7,300 bases of DNA from Clostridia bacterium (GTDB taxonomy: Bacteria; Bacillota; Clostridia; CAKSNL01; HGM11501): positions 1-7,300 of the forward strand of contig JAUNRD010000088.1 in the NCBI GenBank assembly GCA_030535815.1, read 5' to 3'. Within the stretch, counting starts at the first letter, position 1, and each line of letters begins with the position of its first letter. The notes beneath the pieces were generated by a model. The model ran no database searches and had not been told where the DNA came from. It worked only from the letters and a program-made list of their open reading frames with translations. A program made the position numbers and the translations under genes. Positions 1-4,675 of this stretch are shown in pieces.

Positions 1-1
1 C

Positions 2-238
2 GGTAAGCTTGCAGATAAAGAGGTAGACTTTGTTGCTACCAATATGAATGAGGTTGAATATTATCAGGTATCTGCAAGTGTTCTTGACGAGAATACATTG
101 AATAGAGAACTGGCATCTTTGCAAGAAATCCGGGATAACTATCCTAAGTTCCTTCTGACGCTTGACGACATAGGAAAAGGTGCGAACTATGAAGGCATAA
201 AGCAGATAAATATAATTGATTGGCTCCTGGAAGGCTGA
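2..238 (+). CDS. C-terminal end of a DUF4143-type AAA ATPase (5' partial)
   Basis: The frame is open from the window edge, so only the last 78 residues are present; the first in-window ATG (44) is internal. The segment runs KEVDFVATN, then YYQVSASV, then an acidic helix with LASLQEIRDNYPK and a C-terminal DDIGKGANYEGI. This is the look of the C-terminal nuclease-like region of the widespread ATP-binding proteins that pair an N-terminal AAA domain with DUF4143, where the (K)EVDF(V/I) strand and YYQV(S/A) strand recur. The ATPase domain itself lies outside the window. The cellular role of this family is poorly defined. A strong terminator 18 bases after the stop closes its transcript, so it is not part of the downstream units. 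The family call rests on a short segment and is fairly confident; any specific function is not supported. Confidence 0.8.
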   Translation, partial: GKLADKEVDFVATNMNEVEYYQVSASVLDENTLNRELASLQEIRDNYPKFLLTLDDIGKGANYEGIKQINIIDWLLEG

Positions 239-256
239 ATGAAATCGTAAATAAAA

Positions 257-290
257 ACCCACGTTGATGTAAATGTCAGCGTGGGTTTTT
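257..290 (+). terminator. Rho-independent terminator after the DUF4143 gene
   Basis: An 11-bp stem pairs 257-267 (ACCCACGTTGA) with 276-286 (TCAGCGTGGGT) with one G-T wobble and an 8-base loop, followed by a T run to 290. An A run precedes the left arm, so weak termination of minus-strand transcription is also possible. Confidence 0.93.
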
Positions 291-386
291 AAGTTACTGG
301 CGGTCAAGCAAATACGCAAGATAATACTTATGAAAAAACTTATATTCCGGAAATAATTTTCAGAAATCGACGCATAATAAAAATCA

Positions 387-414
387 TTGCTTTTTTTGGT
401 GGTTATGATATAAT
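387..414 (+). promoter_or_regulatory. Extended -10 promoter for the 224-residue orphan gene
   Basis: A consensus TATAAT lies at 409-414 and is preceded by TG one base upstream (TGATATAAT at 406-414), which is an extended -10. A partial -35, TTGCTT at 387-392, sits 16 bases upstream. Transcription would start near 421, giving a leader of about 45 bases. The 96 bases between the previous terminator and this promoter show nothing else I can support. Confidence 0.72.
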
Positions 415-466
415 GAAAAGCAAGATTGATATGGCTATCTATTATAGTTAAAGAAAGGTGAATGAT

Positions 467-1141
467 ATGAAGAAGCATACAACGATAAGTAAAATGTCAA
501 GAAATGATGATAAAACGGCAAATGATGCTAAAAGAAAGAGATTGTGGCGATATATTGAAGACTGTTTTGATGTTTTGGGAGTTTCGTTGGAGAAATTTAA
601 AAATATTAAAAAGAAGAAGTGTTATGGAAAATATAACATAAATGAAACGTTAGAAGAATTAATAACTACAGCATGGGAAAGTAAAGATGGTTTGCCAACC
701 CAGGGGAAAATTTATGACAGTGTCAAAATAAACTCCATGGAAGGGGATGATATACGAAAACTTGTATGTCATACTGTGCGAGAATTCATAGTAGAAAATT
801 TTAACGACGACGTATATGAAGATCTCAAAAGCGTCATAAGGGATAATATTAAAAAATTAGATGATCTAAGTCTTGGGCGAATGGAGAGAGTCAAAAGTGA
901 ACACGATAGCTTATACAGTGCTGCTATTTTCTGTTTATTTGGAGTGGATATTAGCAATGAAGAAAAATTGTCTGCATATTTTGCCGATATAGAGAAGTGC
1001 TATAAAAGATATGAATCCGATGAAAGCGTGTGGTTTAATGAAGATGATATTAAGCTGATTGATTTTTTGAGGATAAACGATTATTTGCAAAAGGCAATTG
1101 ATGATTTAGAACTCAGTTGGATGTTAAGAATTAAAAACTAA
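467..1141 (+). CDS. Unrecognised charged protein, 224 residues
   Basis: I do not recognise this protein. It has a very basic N-terminus (residues about 1-55, with KKKK near 49) and a more acidic, probably all-helical remainder. I see no signal peptide, membrane segment, nucleotide-binding motif or metal-binding Cys/His cluster. The segment around residues 65-80 (LEELITTAWESKDGLPTQG) and the C-terminal half, rich in D, E, K and I, suggest a soluble cytoplasmic protein. I chose ATG 467 because AAAGG at 454-458 is then spaced 8 bases away. The alternative GTG at 458 would overlap that site and add three residues. The gene has its own promoter and terminator, so it is a one-gene unit, and its codons look more AT-rich than those of the module downstream. 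It could be recently acquired or cargo. The basic start would fit nucleic-acid binding, but that is speculation. Confidence 0.8.
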   Translation: MKKHTTISKMSRNDDKTANDAKRKRLWRYIEDCFDVLGVSLEKFKNIKKKKCYGKYNINETLEELITTAWESKDGLPTQGKIYDSVKINSMEGDDIRKLVCHTVREFIVENFNDDVYEDLKSVIRDNIKKLDDLSLGRMERVKSEHDSLYSAAIFCLFGVDISNEEKLSAYFADIEKCYKRYESDESVWFNEDDIKLIDFLRINDYLQKAIDDLELSWMLRIKN

Positions 1142-1148
1142 AATTATA

Positions 1149-1205
1149 AAAAACGTAGCTTTGGACAAAGGAGTAAAAGCCTTTATCTTGGAGCTGCGTT
1201 TTTTT
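1149..1205 (+). terminator. Terminator with nested hairpin after the orphan gene
   Basis: A 12-bp outer stem pairs AAAAACGTAGCT (1149-1160) with AGCTGCGTTTTT (1192-1203), one wobble, and T residues continue to 1205. A second stem inside pairs AAAGG (1167-1171) with CCTTT (1180-1184). The long T run makes termination likely. The A-rich left side would allow bidirectional function. Confidence 0.88.
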
Positions 1206-1239
1206 GTGCCATAACTAAAGCACAGGAGGCAGGCGCTTT

Positions 1240-1284
1240 CTGGACAAAAGAAGGCTGAAAAATGTCCCAAGCGCAATTGTCCAG
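1240..1284. repeat. Inverted repeats CTGGACAA / TTGTCCAG, possible operator
   Basis: CTGGACAA at 1240-1247 and TTGTCCAG at 1277-1284 form a perfect 8-bp inverted repeat. Nested with it, GCGCTT (1233-1238) pairs with AAGCGC (1269-1274) and GGACA (1242-1246) with TGTCC (1263-1267). The left GGACA can therefore pair with either of two partners. A further direct copy of TGGACAAA lies at 1162-1169. The right arm ends 7 bases before a TATAAT at 1292, which would suit a repressor site, but part of it also falls inside a short ORF. Confidence 0.5.
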
Positions 1285-1435
1285 CATATGTTATAATACA
1301 AATAAAGGAAAGCCTAAAATGCTTTTCCGGGTTTGCAAACCGAATGCACTGACAATTACCGCACACTCCTTATGCCGCTTCCGGCGGGAGGCAGCACGAG
1401 GGGGATCTGTGTTAAACCTTAGAAAGGAGGAGTGA
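1262..1435 (+). CDS. Short basic ORF (57 or 38 residues) at the head of the module
   Basis: An open frame starts at ATG 1262 and ends at TGA 1433-1435, directly abutting ATG 1436. The ATG at 1262 has AGAAGG about 7 bases upstream. An internal ATG at 1319 has AAAGGA about 9 bases upstream and would give 38 residues. The peptide starts MSQAQLSSICYNTNKGKPK, continues through VCKPNALTITAHSLCRF, and ends LNLRKEE. It is rich in Arg and Lys with three Cys and has no hydrophobic segment. Its last codons (AGA AAG GAG GAG) are themselves the SD site of the next gene, so its translation would necessarily run over that site. It may be a leader peptide that couples or tunes expression of the module, or a real small protein. 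Which start is used depends on whether the promoter is at 1289 or upstream. I do not recognise a named family. Confidence 0.5.
   Translation: MSQAQLSSICYNTNKGKPKMLFRVCKPNALTITAHSLCRFRREAARGGSVLNLRKEE
1289..1297 (+). promoter_or_regulatory. Candidate extended -10 promoter of the recombinase module
   Basis: TGTTATAAT at 1289-1297 is a perfect extended -10, the same type seen at 406-414. No acceptable -35 is found 15-18 bases upstream, which extended -10 promoters can tolerate. Transcription would start near 1304 and give a structured leader of about 135 bases before ATG 1439. If the 57-residue ORF starting at 1262 is real, this promoter sits inside it and only the 38-residue form (ATG 1319) could be made from it. 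Confidence 0.55.
1307..1393 (+). promoter_or_regulatory. Structured leader with a 12-bp palindrome
   Basis: After the candidate start of transcription, GGAAAGC (1307-1313) can pair with GCTTTTCC (1321-1328) with one bulge. A perfect palindrome GGTTTGCAAACC follows at 1330-1341, better suited to a dimeric DNA-binding protein than to an RNA hairpin. A GC-rich element at 1373-1393 can fold as CCGC/GCGG or TGCC/GGCA. CTCCTT at 1366-1371 is complementary to AAGGAG in the SD site at 1424-1429 and could mask it. No T run follows any of these, so this does not look like a terminator-type attenuator. Confidence 0.4.
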
Positions 1436-1438
1436 ATG

Positions 1439-1840
1439 ATGAAGAAGTTCATAATTAACAAACGATATTATAAAGAGCCGAAAGTTGACATAGACGAAAC
1501 GCACTTTATCCGCGTTGAGCGCTGGAATTGCGAAGGCGATATTCTTCAGCTTATTGTGAGGCTAGAGGGAAGAACGTCAGGAAATTTAGCCTTTATGCTT
1601 GAAGAATTCCATCTTGAATCTGAAGCATTTTTAGGACTTTTGAGATGTGTGTACCCCCTAGAATTTGACTGTATTGTGGAATTTGATCCCGCAGACTTCG
1701 ACAGATTTTACGGCTATGTTAAGTTGAAGAAGAGTGGACGTCGCATTTGGGTGGACTGGGACAGCTTTCAGCCATCTTCTACGCCGGTAAGCGCAATGCG
1801 CGAGCTTTACCATGAGATCGATCCTGAAGAATATTATTGA
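1439..1840 (+). CDS. Small acidic protein, first of two tandem paralogues (133 residues)
   Basis: I do not recognise the family. The protein starts MKKFIINKRYYKEP and is 133 residues long, matching its downstream neighbour in length and in a series of shared positions: MKK at the start, YKEP near residue 12, a G-x-LQL-x-(V/I) strand, LEE, a VYPxE motif, a DF-xx-F-x-GY-x-LK block, a (V/I)DWD-x-F motif, and a terminal YHE. There is no signal peptide or membrane segment. The acidic, strand-rich pattern suggests a compact soluble fold. An in-frame ATG lies 3 bases upstream (1436). I prefer 1439 because it gives MKK like the paralogue and an 8-base gap from a near-perfect AGAAAGGAGG at 1421-1430. 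It is the first long gene of the module and probably shares a transcript with the DUF927 and recombinase genes. An anti-restriction, partner-binding or regulatory role would be guesswork. Confidence 0.85.
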   Translation: MKKFIINKRYYKEPKVDIDETHFIRVERWNCEGDILQLIVRLEGRTSGNLAFMLEEFHLESEAFLGLLRCVYPLEFDCIVEFDPADFDRFYGYVKLKKSGRRIWVDWDSFQPSSTPVSAMRELYHEIDPEEYY

Positions 1841-1848
1841 TTAAATAA

Positions 1849-1873
1849 GGCTGCAGATAAAGCATCTGCAGCC
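1849..1873 (+). other. Intercistronic RNA hairpin 1
   Basis: A perfect 10-bp stem pairs GGCTGCAGAT (1849-1858) with ATCTGCAGCC (1864-1873) around a 5-base loop. It starts 8 bases after the stop of the first paralogue. Only CCC separates it from the TAAGGAGGT ribosome binding site at 1877-1885. There is no T run, so it is unlikely to be an efficient terminator. It may protect mRNA ends, insulate translation, or cause partial termination. Confidence 0.8.
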
Positions 1874-1890
1874 CCCTAAGGAGGTTTATT

Positions 1891-2292
1891 ATGAAAAAAA
1901 TTATCAAAGGCTCCGCTTATAAAGAGCCTCAATTATCACTTCAAGAAAGATATTTTTTTACAGTGAGAAGAGCTGCGTTCAGTGACGGCATGTTGCAACT
2001 TTTTATTGAGGTTATATCCGATGAAGATACAAAATTTCCGGAACGTGCGTATATATTGGAAGAAGTTCCTGTTGACTCGCAGGTGTTCTATAGGATTATT
2101 GACTTTGTTTATCCTACGGAAAGGGAAGGCGTAATTGAGATCGAGGAGAGCGATTTCATTTTCTTCTCTGGAGAGGGATATATCTTGAAACGCAATAGCG
2201 GTATCGGCATCGATTGGGACACTTTTGAGACCAGCGAAGCTGCTATTAGTAACACGGGCATGTTTTATCACGAATACTGGGATGAGGGTTAA
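1891..2292 (+). CDS. Small acidic protein, second of two tandem paralogues (133 residues)
   Basis: This is a diverged copy of the preceding gene: same length and same ordered landmarks (MKK, YKEP, F-x-VR, G-x-LQL-x-I, LEE, VYPTE, IEE-x-DF, GY-x-LK, IDWD-x-F, YHE). Identity is patchy, so the duplication is old or the two copies have been selected to differ. No catalytic motif, membrane segment or zinc site is visible. ATG 1891 follows a strong TAAGGAGGT at 1877-1885 with a 5-base gap. The stop lies only 3 bases before the DUF927 start, and the GAGG that serves the DUF927 gene falls inside its last codons, so the two are probably translationally coupled. That suggests the product acts with, or at a fixed ratio to, the helicase-like protein. 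The pair might form a heterodimer, but nothing in the sequence proves it. Confidence 0.87.
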   Translation: MKKIIKGSAYKEPQLSLQERYFFTVRRAAFSDGMLQLFIEVISDEDTKFPERAYILEEVPVDSQVFYRIIDFVYPTEREGVIEIEESDFIFFSGEGYILKRNSGIGIDWDTFETSEAAISNTGMFYHEYWDEG

Positions 2293-2295
2293 GAT

Positions 2296-3969
2296 ATGAA
2301 CGGATACTTTTTTCAAAACGGAAGCACATTTGTGATCAACAGTCAAGGTAAGAAGCACAAACTTTGCGAAGAAATACATGTCACCGAGGTGAAAAAGAAT
2401 ATTTCCACTGGCAAAAGCAGCATTAGTGTTTCAATTGCTTGTAAAGATGGACCTACTGATTGCATCATGTCAAGAGGAGATCTGGCGGGTAACTTTTATT
2501 CAAAGCTTACTGCCTGTGGGCTTTCAATGGTTGCGACCGTAGCAAATAAGTGTGCATTACAGGAAATTCTCTTGAACTCTGAAAAGATAGCCAATCGTAT
2601 ATACATGCACGATTGGCTGGGATATAGAATAAACGGAACAGATATTGATTTTTATGGTGCTATCGGAGAAAAAGATGGCGTTAAAAGTGAGTATTCCCAT
2701 GCAGAGAAAGTTGCTTCAAAAGGAACGTTTGAGGATTGGCTTAGCAAGGTTAAACCTCTTGTTGCGAAGAAGCCTGAACTCGTAATAGGAATGGCATTTG
2801 GGGCATCAGCTCCGGTTGCCGCTCTCTTAAAGCTAGCAGGAAAAAACTCAGAAGTGCCGATATGGGGTTTGGTTGGAGAAAGCAGCAAAGGAAAAACCAG
2901 TACTCTTTTGCTTGCAGCTTCGGTATGGGGAGTTCCTACGAATACAGGTTTGATTGAGAACTTTAATGGTACCCAAAAGTACATATATGCAAGTCTGGCG
3001 GAGAAGTTTGGATTTCCATCTTTTTACGATGAAACCAGCGCCCAACCTGCATGGGACTTCACGCAGATGGTCTATAAAATCTCAACAGGCAATTCCGGCG
3101 GGAAATGTGCTTCGGATGGGTCTGTAGTTCAGCCGTTCACATGGATGGGTTCATTTACCTTTACAGGGGAAAAATCTATTTTAGAGCAGAGCAACAAGAA
3201 TAAAGGCCTTTTTGCAAGAGTATTGGAGTTCGATTATGAGTGGACGTCTGATAAAAAGATGGCGGAAGAAATAGCAACTCTTGTTCACGAAAGCTATGGA
3301 ACTGCGTACCAACCTTTTGTTTCGGAACTGGATAGATATGGCTTAAATTTACAGAAAAAATATGAGTCCATACAGCATAAGTTGGAAGAGATACTTAAAC
3401 CGAAGGGCAATGTTGCTCAAAGGATTATAAACAAGTTGGCTATTCTTTACACTACGATTGTAGTCATTGACGAGTCATGGGGATTGGAAGTGGATCGAAA
3501 AAAGGTTCTTAAACTTCTTAAAGAAAGCTACGAAAAGAACATACCGAAACTGAGCAACGCCGAGGCTGCATATGATTGCATAAAAGAATATATATCAACA
3601 CACGCCAATATGTTTCCTGAAGAAAACGGAAGACATACCTTTGGTCATAACGCTCAGCAGGGCGAGCTTAGCACAAGGGGTGATAGGAAGTGTGCTTGGA
3701 TATTGGACGGTGTATTTCATAAAATACTTGAGTCTGCCGGTATCAACTTAAGCTCTTCTGATTACAAAGAAATGCGTGAAAAGAAGATGATGGAATATTT
3801 TGGCGATCGTTATAAAAAAAGCCACAAGATGTCTGGAATGTCGGTAAAGTGTGTATGCATTTTACTGGGTGACATTGAAGAGAAGGATAAGGATAATAAA
3901 GATGCAGATTCCAACAGTATTAAATTAAATACATTAAAAGGAAGCAAAAGAAATTTGCTCCTTGCATAA
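2296..3969 (+). CDS. DUF927 AAA+ ATPase, putative MCM/Cch-like replicative helicase (557 residues)
   Basis: The central region carries the DUF927 landmarks in order: Walker A GESSKGKTS at residues 194-202, the following SVWG (209-212), a Walker B-like FPSFYDE (240-246), the Y-K-x-S-x-G-x-x-GGK block (260-270), a sensor-type TFTGEKS (288-294), and GLFARVLEF with a candidate arginine finger at R308. Residues about 425-525 look like a separate C-terminal domain, possibly winged-helix. The N-terminal ~150 residues show no primase motif I can point to. DUF927 proteins occur in plasmids, phages and SCC elements, where the related Cch protein is a self-loading MCM-like helicase of similar size. By analogy this one would unwind and help replicate the excised element. 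ATG 2296 lies 3 bases after the previous stop, with GAGG 8 bases upstream. Family confidence is high; helicase activity is inferred. Confidence 0.88.
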   Translation: MNGYFFQNGSTFVINSQGKKHKLCEEIHVTEVKKNISTGKSSISVSIACKDGPTDCIMSRGDLAGNFYSKLTACGLSMVATVANKCALQEILLNSEKIANRIYMHDWLGYRINGTDIDFYGAIGEKDGVKSEYSHAEKVASKGTFEDWLSKVKPLVAKKPELVIGMAFGASAPVAALLKLAGKNSEVPIWGLVGESSKGKTSTLLLAASVWGVPTNTGLIENFNGTQKYIYASLAEKFGFPSFYDETSAQPAWDFTQMVYKISTGNSGGKCASDGSVVQPFTWMGSFTFTGEKSILEQSNKNKGLFARVLEFDYEWTSDKKMAEEIATLVHESYGTAYQPFVSELDRYGLNLQKKYESIQHKLEEILKPKGNVAQRIINKLAILYTTIVVIDESWGLEVDRKKVLKLLKESYEKNIPKLSNAEAAYDCIKEYISTHANMFPEENGRHTFGHNAQQGELSTRGDRKCAWILDGVFHKILESAGINLSSSDYKEMREKKMMEYFGDRYKKSHKMSGMSVKCVCILLGDIEEKDKDNKDADSNSIKLNTLKGSKRNLLLA

Positions 3970-3990
3970 CTTGAAAAATAAAAAATGAAA

Positions 3991-4012
3991 GGGGCGTCCT
4001 TAAGGGCGTCCC
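3991..4012 (+). other. Intercistronic RNA hairpin 2 with flanking ATGAAAGG repeats
   Basis: GGGGCGTCC (3991-3999) pairs with GGGCGTCCC (4004-4012) through 9 bp including two G-T wobbles, closing a TTAA loop. The hairpin is bracketed by two copies of ATGAAAGG (3985-3992 and 4013-4020), the second being the ribosome binding site of the next gene. No T run follows. It begins 21 bases after the DUF927 stop. Confidence 0.78.
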
Positions 4013-4031
4013 ATGAAAGGAAGTATTTACA

Positions 4032-4505
4032 ATGAAAATATCATCAATAAAACAGGCTTGGAACTATTACAGAGAAAACAACATTGACAAGTCAACCCTT
4101 AAAAAAGTTGCTGTGTATATTCGTGCAGATGATGAGGAAACATCGCTGCAAGAAATATGCATGCAGAGAATAGAAATATACAGCTACTGCATAAATAACG
4201 GACTCTATCCGGTACTTGAGTGCGGAGACATATGGGGAGGATACGGTATCCAGGAAAATTGCGACAGCCTTAAAAAGCTTATAGAAGAAGCAGACAAGGA
4301 GAAGGAGTGGGATGCTATATTGGTATATGAATATAACCGTATAGCAGACGATATAGATGGGATGCTTGAGCTGCATTACTCTTTACATAGTAAAGGGGTA
4401 GATCTGTTGGACGTTTACGGAAGTAATTTTGCTGTGATTGATAAATGGTACAAGGAGCACATTAAGAAGTCCTTGAAGGTAAAAAGAAATGAAAAAAATA
4501 ATTGA
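4032..4505 (+). CDS. Degenerate serine-recombinase catalytic domain, stand-alone (157 residues)
   Basis: After a 24-residue lead, residues 25-130 follow the resolvase N-terminal fold: VAVYIR at 26-31, a helix ending YCINNG (52-57), an E/D-x-G strand (63-70), WDAILVYEYNRIADD (93-107), then SKGVDLLDVYG. In active enzymes the first motif reads Y-x-R-x-S; here position 33 is Asp, so the nucleophilic serine is missing. The second arginine of the DR-x-x-R motif is also lost (Asp106), and the usual Arg before the helix near 80 is absent. R31 and R103 remain. There is no recombinase domain, zinc ribbon or coiled coil, only a basic tail (KVKRNEKNN). It sits where ccrA lies in SCC elements. It is likely a non-catalytic partner, directionality factor or regulator of the downstream recombinase, but could be a decaying remnant; the intact frame and overlap with the next ORF argue against simple decay. 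The ribosome binding site AAAGGA is about 10 bases upstream. Confidence 0.78.
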   Translation: MKISSIKQAWNYYRENNIDKSTLKKVAVYIRADDEETSLQEICMQRIEIYSYCINNGLYPVLECGDIWGGYGIQENCDSLKKLIEEADKEKEWDAILVYEYNRIADDIDGMLELHYSLHSKGVDLLDVYGSNFAVIDKWYKEHIKKSLKVKRNEKNN

Positions 4506-4626
4506 AATAACAAGAGCAGAGCTTAAAGCCGGAGCATATAAAAGGGCAAAAGTCAGCAAGCTCGGAGAGAAAAATGTTTCTCGAGACGTGGAGACATTGG
4601 CAGAAATCTTAAAGAAAATCATTTGA
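4489..4626 (+). CDS. Small basic ORF overlapping the degenerate recombinase gene (45 residues)
   Basis: ATG 4489 lies inside the end of the preceding gene, which stops at 4505, giving a 17-base overlap in another frame. GAAGG at 4475-4479 provides a site about 9 bases upstream. The product starts MKKIIEITRAELKAGAYKR and ends ETLAEILKKII. It is Lys-rich and probably helical with an amphipathic C-terminal end, and has no cysteine. Small basic proteins next to serine integrases include recombination directionality factors, so that is one possibility, but no family is recognisable. The overlap implies translational coupling with the degenerate recombinase, so the two products may act together. 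The stop is 49 bases before the large recombinase start. Confidence 0.6.
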   Translation: MKKIIEITRAELKAGAYKRAKVSKLGEKNVSRDVETLAEILKKII

Positions 4627-4634
4627 TAAAGATA

Positions 4635-4660
4635 GGGAGGATTGCAACTGCAGTCCTCCC
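4635..4660 (+). other. Intercistronic RNA hairpin 3 upstream of the large recombinase
   Basis: GGGAGGATTGC (4635-4645) pairs with GCAGTCCTCCC (4650-4660) through 11 bp with one wobble, closing an AACT loop. The ribosome binding site GGAAAGGAG starts at the next base (4661). The right arm contains TCCTCC, complementary to an SD site, so opening of the hairpin could let it mask the site at 4663-4669, or the left-arm GGGAGG could act as a decoy. No T run is present. Confidence 0.78.
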
Positions 4661-4675
4661 GGAAAGGAGTTCATT

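Noticed and set aside
458..466. GTG 458 as the start of the orphan gene
   Set aside because: The GTG overlaps the AAAGG ribosome binding site; ATG 467 has a normal 8-base gap.
1124..1366. 80-residue minus-strand open frame across the terminator and leader
   Set aside because: It spans a strong terminator hairpin and the likely promoter, has no ribosome binding site and reads through repeats; the plus-strand features explain the sequence better.
1206..1435. Riboswitch or T-box in the leader
   Set aside because: I could not match any known conserved core, and there is no terminator or antiterminator pair before the gene.
1936..2379. 147-residue minus-strand open frame
   Set aside because: It lies antisense to the second paralogue and the DUF927 start, both strongly supported by ribosome binding sites and shared motifs.
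3991..4012. Hairpin as a rho-independent terminator
   Set aside because: The stem is followed by CATGAAAGG and a ribosome binding site, not a T run, and an apparently co-transcribed gene starts 20 bases later.
3985..4020. ATGAAAGG and GGGCGTCC direct repeats as a CRISPR or attachment repeat
   Set aside because: There are only two copies of 8 bases each; they are explained by the hairpin and the ribosome binding site.
4032..4505. Active resolvase or invertase
   Set aside because: The catalytic serine and at least one essential arginine are missing, and no DNA-binding domain follows.
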